Both the position numbers and the translations under genes were made by a program. DNA of 64,000 nucleotides from assembly GCF_000003195.3 (NCBI RefSeq), contig NC_012878.2, positions 43,391,811-43,455,810 of the forward strand, written 5' to 3'. Numbering within the stretch: the first letter of the stretch is position 1; every line of letters starts with the position of its first letter. The notes below the pieces were generated by a model that was not told where the DNA came from, ran no database searches, and worked only from the letters and a program-made list of their open reading frames with translations. The stretch comes from Sorghum bicolor (Eukaryota > Streptophyta > Magnoliopsida > Poales > Poaceae). Positions 24,334-34,905 of the stretch are shown here, in pieces.

Positions 24334-26337
24334 AACTCCCCCAAGCTTACCCTTTGCTCGTCCCTGAGCAAACACCTAAACTCAGACGGATTAGGAGTTG
24401 CTTCGATGTTTTCTTTCCTGACAGGCACACATGCTTTTATATAAAAATTCTTCCAGATTAGAGTGAAGTGTCATAGAGCTTAGTACCTGCACTTAAGTTT
24501 TAAGTAATCGAAAGACAAAATAATTAAGTCAAGCACTATTCCTCCTGTCTATACTTCCCCTTTGTTCCAGAGTTTTTGCATAAGTTTTCAAAAATAAAAC
24601 TCAGAGTTCCAAGCAATGATTCTCTCAGTCTCTCTATATGTGGTAATTGTGGATCCTTACCAAAATGTCACTTACCTATAGCTAATGGAATATTCAAGTG
24701 GAGCTCATAGGAGTGAAAAACAGCTCATACATATGTTGTCTAATCGAGACATGGATCCAAAGGAACTCAGCATATAATTAAATTAAGATGTGCATGTGTG
24801 GTGGAGTAAATGATAGTGATGGTAAAAAAATGTATAAGTGATAAAACTTACTTCACATTGCTCCTCATATTGCTATCTCTCCTCCTCTCTTGATCTTTGC
24901 TTTGGAAGAACATGGGCTATTTTTTTCAGGTGGGTAGTAGATACCCCTAATTCTACCGTCGGACACTTGTCCATTTTTTCCGCTCAAGTGGGTATCTTTG
25001 TACCCCCTAATTCTACACCGGACACTTGTCCATTTTTACCTCTCGTCTCACTCTTTTTATTTCTTTTCGAGGTTCCAGGCACTTGCCCCTTTTTATTTCC
25101 TCACATATTTTTGCATAACCCATGCCTCTTCTACATTGAATCTTTTTAGAGAGAGAGAGTAACAATATTTAGGATAGTGAGTGATAATATTTTTAGTAAT
25201 TTTAATGACTGGTGATGGATGGTGTAGTGGATGTGTGCAAGTGAATATCTTAATTTAACCACATGAAAAGCTCCTAAGGGTCTACATAGGTTGATCAAAC
25301 TCAATGTGAATATAGTAAAAGATGTTATAGCAAGTATGGCTGTGGTAGGAAGTTTGTTATGCTAGGAACTCATTATGTGATTTGTAAGTTTTCAAAATAA
25401 ATCTCCAGAACTTAGTGTAGTAGGAACAAGATAAACAGTAGCTCAAACTTTATATCATGCCTTTCTCTTACCTAGACTTTTAGTTTTATGCTTCCCATAG
25501 ATAGTAGTTTTAGTTTTAGTAATTCCTGGAAGAACTCTAATATAAAAGCTAGGTACTTCAAAGTAAGCAAACAGAGCAATTGTTTATCATTTCCATCAAG
25601 CATCTTTTTGGTCTTTTTATTTTTCTAGAGATTAACACTTGGCAGATAAATAAGCACACTTGTCTACACACTCTTTTTATTTTGTTTTCATGTTTATAGA
25701 ATGCAGTAAATTAAAGCAAGAAAATATTTATTGGGTTTTCTAAGTTTTCTTATATATAATTAAGACACTAAAACAGAAAAGAATAAATAAGAAGAGTAAA
25801 TAAAAACTTACTTGATAAAATGAGGAGGAACTCCCCCAAGCTGGATGTGGTTGTCGGTCTTACCCAATGTTCCAGAATCGCATCATGGTGGTGATGTTGT
25901 CGTTCATTGTTATGGTGTCTTGTCTTAGTTCTTGTACTGCAGTGGCATGGTTCTGGTTCCATTTTTGTTGCTGTTCCAGGAGTCGTCCATGTTCTGCTTG
26001 CGTATTCTGGATGTCGAGGAGGGTGTTGTCTGTACGGGTGAAGAAAGCACCGACCTCTTGGTAGTAGTCGTTCGTGAAAGCATAAGAGGCGTCGGAGTAG
26101 CGTCCTGCATCGAATTGGGGCGGAGGTCTGGATCCTGAAGCTCCATATGGATCAGTGGAGTACCTGCTCGTATGAAAAGGCAGGTTTGTCCACTGGTGAT
26201 CTTGTCCCTCCGGCCAAGTCTCCTATGTTGGTTCTTATGGTTGCGCATATTGAACCCATGGGTATCGAAGGACTCGGGGGGTTGTAGTCACAATAATGCA
26301 GGTGCGCTGCTTCTTCTGGCCCAGGATCAGCTCCATA
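24334..26337 (-). other. Element F internal 3' region, noncoding
   Basis: It begins with the polypurine tract. At 24920-25040 the block GTACCCCTAATTCTAC / CGGACACTTGTCC occurs twice in tandem, where elements C and E have it once. Small overlapping open frames around 25770-26250 on both strands show no domain I recognise. Confidence 0.6.
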
Positions 26338-27416
26338 CTAGGTGCGTTCTCGATGGGTGGTCATCCTTTCACATGCCACTCGTTGTGGAGCTCTCAGGTT
26401 TACCGATGTCACTGCAATCTCAATCAAATAATTTTGAACAACGTAGAGGCCAAGGTTCGGGTTAGGTAACCGAATCTTGCCTTTATTGTCATATAACATA
26501 TACATTATATTCCCCTCTTTCTTTAACATCCAAGCTTGTCTAAATGTGTCATAGCCATGATAAATCCGTAACTCATCTATGAATTCCAATGATGAATTTT
26601 CTAGTAAATGAAGACTAGAGGCTAGACGAGTGATAAGTGAAGTACATCCTACTAGTCCCTGAAGACTAGGTATACTAAGCCAATGAGAAACCAAAAGTGT
26701 AACAGGTGAAGTGGGTACTTTATTTATGGCAGCGTATAGAAGTTGTAAATCTCCTACTCTTACTTTTCTAATATCATCATGATGGAAAAGATTGTACCCA
26801 AGCCATTGGTGGAACATCCTAAGAGTGGGGTGTTCCATGTCACTGGTTCAGGCTTGACTATAAAAATTATCTCTAGATATCTCTCTCCAGAACTGGTGTC
26901 TCTCAAAGTTAGGTAGGTCGGAGTCAATGTTCAGGATGCACCTTGAAGAGAAACCAAGATGGTCACTCAGTTCTCTCTAAGACAACATAATCTCCTGTTT
27001 GAACATCCGAAAAACAATTCCCCCTCATAATATTGTAAAGTGCAAAGAAATTCAAGGGTGAGAAGACGGGAACCCAGCTCAGTTATGTTCCAAAAATTTG
27101 TCCAACCTAACATCTAGAAAATTAAGTAGAATTCAGTATCCATACCTATTTCTTGTAGCAAGATTGGATCAAGAGTAGGGGTGTGAATGAAATCTTTATT
27201 CTTTAGCTGCTGGTAAACTTCCTTTTCCCTTTGGGTCTTCAGTCCAAGGTCTCCTATCTTTAGGAGGACCTTGACTTGCTGATCAGATGAAGATGACGGA
27301 GCTTGTGTAGGCGTTGGGTCGACGCTCATCTCTGACGGGTGTGAGGAGTGTCGCGATGAACTCCTTGTACCTATTTTCTTGAGAGCCTTCCCTGCGTTCT
27401 TCACCTTCTTGAACAT
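26338..27416 (-). pseudogene. Athila ORF-1-like protein of element F, broken
   Basis: The N-terminal frame at 27416-27114 starts with a Lys-rich stretch and a Ser/Pro/Thr-rich segment, then FIHTPTLDPILLQEIGMD. A frame interruption follows, and a long frame at 26838-26338 contains HQWLGYNLFHHDDIRKVR, VGDLQLLYAAINK and CTSLITRLASSL. This wording fits the ATHILA ORF-1 family of Ty3-type elements, whose job is unknown; it sits where some Athila elements carry an envelope-like frame. About 270 bases between the two frames have stops. It lies directly after gag-pro with no pol between. Confidence 0.6.
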
Positions 27417-28132
27417 CCTGTAGTCAGCTGTCCGGGATGTTAGTAGTCCAGGGGTTAGTCGTTCAAGACAAGTTTTTATTTTGACAGCACTTCCCCCTAA
27501 ACAACTTTTACTTCCGCTTTGGACAGCGGGATCACTACTTACTAGGTGAAAATAACTCTCTCACTCAAAAACTACCAACTTCTTTCCCACTCTTCTCTTT
27601 TTCTCTACTCTCTTCTCACTTCACTATAAAAGCTCCTTCTCTGGAAACTGAAACTAGCGTGGTTTTCTGGAATGCTTGTGTGATGGAGATGGAGACAGGA
27701 GGTGGAAATTTATAGGAGGAAGAGGGGACAGGGCGGGCGCCCTCTATAGGTGGGCGGGCGCCTACTTGTGGTGCCCATCCTGGCTGCCCTTTCTCCACTC
27801 CTTCCTTTGCTTAACTCTTATGCAAAATAATAGATCATGGGTGGTGGTTGGTCGGTGGAAAAGTGCTAGTGAGTGGAGTTATGTTGGTGGATCAAATAAT
27901 GTGATGGGATGTATGTGAGGTGTGGTATATGATATGTGGGACCCAAGGAGTGTGGGTCATGCTTCTAGAAGGTTGCTATAATTAAATATAATGCAGGAAA
28001 ATCTATGAGAAATGAAAACTTATTGAAATGATAATGGAAAAATATTTTTGTGCCTCCACAATAATTAATAAATATGGGTTGTTACACACCATAAATATTA
28101 TTTATATGGGGGTTTTTATTATTATAATAATG
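27417..28132 (-). other. Element F spacer between protease and Athila ORF
   Basis: No supported gene. It contains two GGGCGGGCGCC boxes (27727-27760) like those in the LTRs of this family. This is where RT, RNase H and integrase would be in a complete Athila element. Confidence 0.5.
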
Positions 28133-28209
28133 CTATGAATATATATGACTAATGCAAGAATTAACTATGAGAGAATTAATGATGCGGATAAATACCGATT
28201 TACCTCCCG

Positions 28210-30127
28210 GTGAGGGTTTAGGATTTTTAGGTCCCCCAAGCTCGACACCCAAATCTTTTAATCTTCTGAATTTCCTTCCTCCAGAGATGGTGTCTCTAGT
28301 GGTTCTTTTTCCTAGACATCCTTCACTGTAGAGTCTCTCTCTGGTCTGGGCTTGAATGTGAAGTGCTCTTCTTTTCCGTTTATGTTGAACTTGATTTCTC
28401 CCTTCCGACATCAATGTGGGCATTGGCAGTGCTCAGAAATGGCCTTCCAAGGATGATGGACAATTTTGAGTCAGGACTCATATCCAGTACCACGAAGTCT
28501 ACTGGCACCAGGAAATCTCTGATTTCGACTGGAATGTTTTTGGCGATACCCAACGGGTGTCGAACTGATTGATCTGCTAGTTGCAGGCACATTGATGTTG
28601 GTTCTAGGGTCGTATGCTCAAGCTTTTTGTAGACTGATGCTGGCATCACACTGACGCTTGCTCCGAGATCACAAAGTACATTGTTGAAGTGTTGGTTTCC
28701 GATCGAGCAATCAATAGTGGGGCATCCTGGATCCTTCTTCTTCCTTGGTGGTTTATTGAGGATGGCCGCACTACATTTTTCTGTCAGCTTGATAACCTCA
28801 GTGGTGGGCAGTGGTCTCTTCTTGTTAAGAATATCTCAAACTGCACATCCGACTGCAGTCCTCTGTTTCTTCTAGGAAATGGCAAATAGTTGGTGTCGTA
28901 AAAATCTTTCCTCATTTCTCTAGTTCTTGGTGGTTGCAGCAGATCGTCTGCTTCAACTGGGCTTTCTTCTTCTATCACTGCTAGTTGTACTGGTGTTGAT
29001 GTTCTTTGTTTCTCTTTTGGGTATGGGGGATCCCTAGTGGCTTTGCCTCCTCTAGTAGTTATGTTCTTTACCTGCTCAATGTTAGTAGCAACAGGCAGTG
29101 CAGCAACTAACTTTATTAATTTAATCTCTACCTTTTTATTAAGAGTGTTTTGCTCATCAAAGGCAGTTAATAGAAAATCCATTTTATTGTGTATGTCTTT
29201 TAGAGATGATTCATTTGTATCTAGTCTTTGTTTAACTTCATCATTAATTTTGGTTTGTTGAGCAATTATCTCTTTTAATGAAAGTTGCTTGAAAGTATTA
29301 CCTGAATTCATACCTTTGCTATTGGGTTGACTCGAGGTAGGCTGATATTTGTATGCTGTCTCAATGGCCCTTTGATCTTCTTTGAACTTGGCCCTCTAGT
29401 CAATCCAATGGAGCAAATTTTCCATCTTGGTTGATAGTGCATTTACATCTTCTGGTATTTCTTCAATTTGATGACATTGTTGAGCTTTATCTTGGAACCA
29501 GCTTTGGTTTTCTTCTATCTTATCCAAAAGTATCTCTGCTTTTCCAACTGTAAGCTCCAAGAATGATCCTTTAGGAGATGCATCTAGGTGCTCACGAGCC
29601 TTCTGGGTTAATCCATGGTAGAAGGTCTGCATAAGTAACCATGTGGCCATTCCATGGTGAGGACAATCTGATATATATCCTTGAAAATGCTCCCATGCTT
29701 CTGAAATGGTTTCTGTCTTCTGCTGTTGGAAACTGACAATATTTCCTCTTATGGCAGTTGTTTTACCCATAGGGAAAAACTTTGATAGAAAGGCATCTGA
29801 CAAGTTTGTCCAGTTGTTGATGTTATCTTGATGAATGTAGAACCACTTTCTCGCTTTTCCTTCTAGTGAGAATGGAAAAAGGCGAAGCAGTATGACGTCT
29901 TTGTCAACTCCGTTGATGTGGATTGTGCTTCCAATCTCTAAGAAATTCTGCAAGTGTGCACTAGCATCTTCATGTGCCTTTCCACTGAATTGTGTAGCTT
30001 GTACCAAATTGATGAGGCTTGAGTTGAGCTCAAACTCGAGTACTCCTTCTTCTACTGCAAATCTTGGACTAGTTGGAATGTTCTCAAGGCTTGGAGCAGA
30101 GAATTCTCGTAGGGTCTTCTGTGTCAT
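28210..30127 (-). pseudogene. Broken gag-protease of element F
   Basis: ATG at 30127. Residues about 1-243 include the gag core LFPFSLEGKARKWF and LSKFFPMGK, a clear PF03732-type match. A single in-frame TAG at 29396 interrupts, and the same frame continues to 28784 with a Leu/Lys-rich segment. A frameshift near 28830 leads into the aspartic protease, where CDLGASVSVMP carries the catalytic Asp (about 28665) and ILGRPFL is the flap-distal motif (about 28450). A further frameshift lies near 28390. Gag forms the particle and the protease matures it. One nonsense codon and two frameshifts disable this copy. Confidence 0.8.
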
Positions 30128-30409
30128 AGCTTCAGCAATTGGTAGCTAGCTTCTTTTTCTCTTGATTGATTTGGTTCTGATGATGAAGAGCTGATTGTAC
30201 CAAAGTCAATCCTGATATACCCTGTATAAAAATATAAAAATAGAAAAACAATAGGGTGAACCTGCCAAAGCAGAGGTGCCTTGTTATGATTTCTCACTTA
30301 GTAGCTGTTTTATACAATTATTTCTCTATAGTCTAGTCTAATATTTTATGTGAATAACCTTGATTGATTTCCTGACTTTCCTTACCGTCTCTATGTGTTT
30401 CCCTTCTAC

Positions 30410-30427
30410 TCCCCGGCAACGGCGCCA
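30410..30427 (-). promoter_or_regulatory. Primer binding site of element F
   Basis: TCCCCGGCAACGGCGCCA on the plus strand, eight bases before the LTR at 30436. Identical to those of C and E. Confidence 0.85.
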
Positions 30428-30515
30428 AAAATGCTTGTTGACACTAGCTAACACCACTTAGATACTAGGTTGTCATCCCCAGCATGGTGCCAGAGTGTAC
30501 AAAGGTATTTATAAA

Positions 30516-31210
30516 TGTTCACACCGTTTTTGGGCACGTGTCTGGGATGGCAGGATAAGGTGGCAGTACGATGTTTACAAAGTGGGATGCCGATGAGGAT
30601 GGTTGCCGATGAGGGAGAGGTTGAACGTGATTAAGTCCACAGGCAGTAATATGGTGCCGATGGCTAGATAAGAAAGTCTGCCGATGACTATGGCAAAGGG
30701 TCTGCCGATGATGCAAAGAGGGAGTCCGGAAGCTGCCGGTCGTTATGTGGAGAAGTTTCGGTTTGTCATGAGGGATAGTTTTGTTATTTCCTTAATTATT
30801 TACATCGTTTTGTATACGGATTCCGTGTAATTTGGAATTCGAATTCTAATCGTGTCTGGTTGTAGCTCTTTGAGCAGGGTATAAATGTAGACCCTAGGGC
30901 CTTGTAATAGATAATCAATCAAGAAATCAAACACACGTTTTTACTCATATTCCAGCATTTACTTTTCGACGACTTCGTCATACTTTTCCTTTTGTTACGA
31001 GTTCTTAGGAATTCGTCGACTTAAGCTCGGCGTGTTCTCAAGTTCCGCGTGAGTACCTCTTAGCCGTGACATCCGTGCGCATCGCTGTTGTCAGGACTAA
31101 AGTATTTGAGTTATCACCTTTGCCGATAGCAAGGTCAAATCGGCTGGCACGCCTTAACGTTTGAATCGGGTATTAGCCCTTTGTGTTTGCAGACCAGTTT
31201 TGCATCAACA
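30516..31210 (+). repeat. Element G 5' LTR
   Basis: TGTTCACACCG (the right copy has TGTTGACACCG) to TTGCATCAACA. It contains six to seven copies of GCCGAT / ATCGGC, four of them in a 110-base stretch (30597-30709). Confidence 0.92.
30880..30886 (+). promoter_or_regulatory. TATA box of element G LTR
   Basis: TATAAAT 364 bases into the LTR; repeated at 42595-42601 in the other LTR. It would start the sense gag-pol RNA about 30 bases downstream. Confidence 0.6.
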
Positions 31211-31217
31211 CATCTTT

Positions 31218-31235
31218 TGGCACGCCCAGTGGGAC
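31218..31235 (+). promoter_or_regulatory. Primer binding site of element G
   Basis: TGGCACGCCCAGTGGGAC, beginning with the TGG expected opposite a tRNA CCA end, seven bases after the LTR. I do not name the tRNA. Confidence 0.65.
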
Positions 31236-31257
31236 AAGATTCAAGATCAAGATCAAC

Positions 31258-33687
31258 ATGTTGATCTCTGACCTCGATCAAGAGAACGTCATCCCCGTGA
31301 CGGAGGCCAACCTCAAGGATGAGCAGAAGCAAGCTATTGCCCAAGCCATGGAAGAGTTCAAGCAGCAATGCCTGAGGTCTTTCAGCATAAACAGGAGCGG
31401 CAAAGTGGTCCAGAAAGATGCACTGCCGGCACCACGGCAGGTTACCTTTGACGCCAATCCTGGCAAGCTTCAAGATATGGTTGACAATGCCATCAATCGA
31501 GCGTTGATCAACCAAGCTGGTGTACTGTCTAATACGGTTTTCAATGTCGTGGCAAGAACTTTCAAGGAAGGACAAATCCCACCAGATTATGTGGGCCCCT
31601 CCCATCATCAGCCAACGGCACCAGAGGTCACGGCTCCATCGGCTGCCTTGACGAATGCAAGTGCACAATCTGCCGTCCCTCCAAGTACATCGGGGACTAC
31701 TGGTGCACTATCTATGCCGATGGCAACCAACCCACAAATTTCAGTTGGGCAGCATAAACTGACAACATATATGTTGGCATCGGCAATGTCAGGGTTGACT
31801 CTTCCTCCCAACTGGTGGGGTTACGGTATGCCTCCAGAGTTGACGCCGGGAACATCACAAATAACTGATATGAGGGGCAAAACTCCTATGACATCGGCAC
31901 CTCCCAATGCGCCGGTGAACCAGAGTCCTCGGTATACCACAACTACTACTGCAAGGCCTCACACTAGAAATCCTCAAGATTCAATGTTCCAGATGCCCAA
32001 CGCATCGGCAGAGTCAATGCTGATGCAACAGAGGCCTATGGCCCAGTCGAGGTATGTCAATTCAACGATGGTACCCAATTGCCAATCATCGGCAGCACCT
32101 ATGCCGATGAACGCTAATAATGGATGGCTTGGACAGCAAGCCTTTCCACAATCGCCCCAGCAGAGTTACCAGACTACAGGGTTCCAGCAAGGGCAGGTCT
32201 ATCCCGGGTTCCAAGGTCAGGGGATTCCCAACCAGCCAATGAATTTTGGACAGCAACTCGGAGGACAGCCAATCGGTGGACAGCAGTTTGGTGGTCCGCA
32301 GATTGGAGGACAGGTGATCAATACAATGTTCCGCGCAGATCACGTCCCCAACAGACACGTGGAGGTTCGCCACCAAGTACCAGATCCGCAGCCGCCTCAT
32401 CGGCAAGATGCCGATGCATATTGGGCCGATAAGATTGCTGAAGTAATGAGGGAACAATTTGGGATAAAACCCAAAGTCAACACTTACTCTTATCGGACAC
32501 CGTATCCTCCCACGTATGATTTGATCCCGCTTCCACATCGGTACAAGGTACCGGATTTTACAAAGTTTTCCGGACAGGACGACACGTCAACCATGGAGCA
32601 TGTCAACAGGTTCATTATTCAATGTGGAGAGGCTGGTAACAGGGACGAATTGAGGGTTCGTCTATTTTCATCATCATTGTCTGGATCGGCCTTTACTTGG
32701 TTCATATCATTACCTCCCAACTCAGTAATTACTTGGGCCGATCTAGAGAAGCAATTCCACAAATACTTCTTCTCGGGGGTTCATGAGAAGAAGATCACCG
32801 ACTTGGTCAAGTTGAGGCAACGTAATGATGAGTCGGTTGAGGGATTTGTGCAGAGGATACGAGAGGTCAAGAATAAATGCTATAGCCTGGTTCTGGATGA
32901 TCGGCAGCTAGCCGATTTGGCTTTCCAGGGTTTGTTGCCACATATCAGGGACAAGTATGCCTCTCAGGAGTTCGAAAGTTTAAGTCATTTGGTGCAGAGG
33001 ATTTCTGATCAAGTCATCAAGCCTTTCGAGCCTAAGAGGGCATGGAATAAGAAAGTGTCATTTGTTGATGAAGCAACAAGCTCAGATTCTGATGAAGAAC
33101 CAGTAATCGGCTTGGCAGAGTGGGTAAAAAACAAGAAGCCGATGTCTTGTCCTTTTGGGCAGAAGGAACCAGAGAAGTTTGCTTTTGACACCGCTAAGGC
33201 TGATAGGATATTTGACTTTCTACTTCAGGAAGGTCAGATCAAACTGTCACCTAACCATGTGATCCCATCGGCAGAAGAGTTGAAGAGGATGAGATATTGC
33301 AAGTGGCATAATGCAACTTCCCATGACACCAACGAGTGCAAAGTATTCAGACAGCAGCTGCAATCGGCTATAGAGTCAGGGAGAATCAAGTTTGACAGTT
33401 CCAAAGCCCAGAAGCCGATGAAGATAGACCAACATCCTTTCCCGACAAACATGTTGGATGCTAAGGGGAAGGCTAAGGTCTTAACATCGGAGACAGCTGA
33501 GAAGAGTGCATCGGTAGATCCTCAGCATCAAGTTACTACTGCTGATGCAAGAAGTAAGGGCTTGGTCCAGGAAGGAACTAGCTCAGGAAGGCTTCCTCGA
33601 TCTGGTATCGTCATAACTCATAGAAGGCCTCGAGAAAAATGGCAACAACGGGAAGATCGGTATCGGCGCCAGCAGGAAGATTATTGA
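31258..33687 (+). CDS. Gag of element G, ends at an in-frame TGA
   Basis: The first ATG after the primer binding site gives 809 residues. Residues about 1-120 are charged. About 130-390 is a low-complexity region rich in Pro, Ser, Gln and Gly, with repeated GQQ and IGGQ. About 425-585 is the gag core (VPDFTKFSGQ, AFTWFISLPP, LEKQFHKYF, FVQRIREVK). Near residue 680 is CKWHNATSHDTNEC, the Cys-His knuckle variant of Tat gags. The frame closes at TGA (33685) but is open in the same frame for another 405 codons. The TGA is followed by CGG in an Arg-rich stretch, so it may be a former CGA. It forms the particle and packages RNA. Confidence 0.82.
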   Translation: MLISDLDQENVIPVTEANLKDEQKQAIAQAMEEFKQQCLRSFSINRSGKVVQKDALPAPRQVTFDANPGKLQDMVDNAINRALINQAGVLSNTVFNVVARTFKEGQIPPDYVGPSHHQPTAPEVTAPSAALTNASAQSAVPPSTSGTTGALSMPMATNPQISVGQHKLTTYMLASAMSGLTLPPNWWGYGMPPELTPGTSQITDMRGKTPMTSAPPNAPVNQSPRYTTTTTARPHTRNPQDSMFQMPNASAESMLMQQRPMAQSRYVNSTMVPNCQSSAAPMPMNANNGWLGQQAFPQSPQQSYQTTGFQQGQVYPGFQGQGIPNQPMNFGQQLGGQPIGGQQFGGPQIGGQVINTMFRADHVPNRHVEVRHQVPDPQPPHRQDADAYWADKIAEVMREQFGIKPKVNTYSYRTPYPPTYDLIPLPHRYKVPDFTKFSGQDDTSTMEHVNRFIIQCGEAGNRDELRVRLFSSSLSGSAFTWFISLPPNSVITWADLEKQFHKYFFSGVHEKKITDLVKLRQRNDESVEGFVQRIREVKNKCYSLVLDDRQLADLAFQGLLPHIRDKYASQEFESLSHLVQRISDQVIKPFEPKRAWNKKVSFVDEATSSDSDEEPVIGLAEWVKNKKPMSCPFGQKEPEKFAFDTAKADRIFDFLLQEGQIKLSPNHVIPSAEELKRMRYCKWHNATSHDTNECKVFRQQLQSAIESGRIKFDSSKAQKPMKIDQHPFPTNMLDAKGKAKVLTSETAEKSASVDPQHQVTTADARSKGLVQEGTSSGRLPRSGIVITHRRPREKWQQREDRYRRQQEDY

Positions 33688-34905
33688 CGGGAAGAAGAAA
33701 GACGCCGACAGGAGTGGAATCGGCACAGGGATCATTGGAATTGTCCATTCTTCATCCATTGTTGGGAGGAAAATATCAAGCTTCCTACTGTCAGAAACTG
33801 CCCTGAGTGCAACGGTTATGATCGGTACGATAGGATCGATCGGCATTATCATGATGATGAACGGCGATTTAATGGGCCGATCAGAGGAAGGGTGTCAGTT
33901 CATGACCGGCTGGGGGGCAGATTTAGTGGGCACGACAGACTTAGTGACCGTATCCAGTATTTTCCCAGGAACCAAGAAGAGCTCGAGGGAATGGCTGATG
34001 CGCGGGTTCCCGATGAATTCATATTTTGCAGGGATGCTAACACGCATCGTATGGAGTCAAGGGAGAACCGACGCCCGACGGCAAGGCAAAGGCCACTTCC
34101 TCCATGGTGCCCTGGAGGATTAACCAAGACACAGAAAAGGAGATTGCAACGTGAAAGGCAGGAAGAGCTAAATAAGGGAGAGAACTCTGGAAGTCGGCAG
34201 CCGTCAGACACTAAGAAGGAAGGTCCATCGGCAGGCGTCAACATGGTCTTCATGTTGCCGATGGAGTTTCTTGCACCAGCCAGTGATGATGAGTTGGAAT
34301 TTTCTGATCAGATAGCTCAGTTGGCTCTGGATCCGATGACGGATATCTTTGAGAAACCTGCCGATGACGAGAGGCAGCATCTTAAAGCTCTGTTCCTCAA
34401 AGGAAGGGTTGATGGGCAGCCAATGACCAAGATCCTAGTTGATGGTGGAGCTGCTATTAATATTATGCCGTATGCAGTATATCGGAAGCTTGGGAAAGGG
34501 GATCAAGATTTGACCAAGACCGATATGATGCTCAAAGACTTTGAAGGAAACGTGTCTCCAGTCAAGGGGGCGATATGTGCAGAGTTGACCATCGGCAGCA
34601 AAACCTTGCCGACAACTTTTTTCGTGATCAGCGGAAAAGGTGCCTACAACTTATTATTGGGAAGAGATTGGATTCATGCCAATTGTTGTATCCCATCTAC
34701 AATGCATCAATGCTTGGTTCAGTGGGTAGGTGACAAGATTGAGATTGTCCCAGGAGATTCTTCTTATGTTATCGCATCGGCAGAAGCGGATACTTACGAA
34801 AGGACCAGGTGCATTTCAGGAGAAGTTTGGGAGAAAGATTTTCTCAAAGTTGCCGATTATGAGATTCCACCGATCCAAGCAGTCGGTTCTGACGACGGTT
34901 TTTAA
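33688..34905 (+). pseudogene. Protease segment of element G, downstream of the TGA
   Basis: Same frame as gag, with no start of its own that I can support. It begins with an Arg-rich stretch and a Cys cluster (CPFFIHCW then CPEC, about 33743-33812), a zinc-binding pattern seen in Tat polyproteins. The aspartic protease follows: ILVDGGAAINIMPY has the catalytic Asp at about 34440, and LLLGRDWIH (about 34653) is the second motif. It ends with TAA at 34903-34905. The protease would cut the polyprotein. It would be reached only by readthrough of the TGA or in a copy lacking it. Confidence 0.75.

Noticed and set aside
31183..31257. Gag start inside the LTR
   Set aside because: It would place the primer binding site in coding sequence; the ATG at 31258 follows it.
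31608..32538. Minus-strand open frames opposite gag
   Set aside because: Shadows of the strong plus-strand gag frame, no domain, no splice or promoter support.
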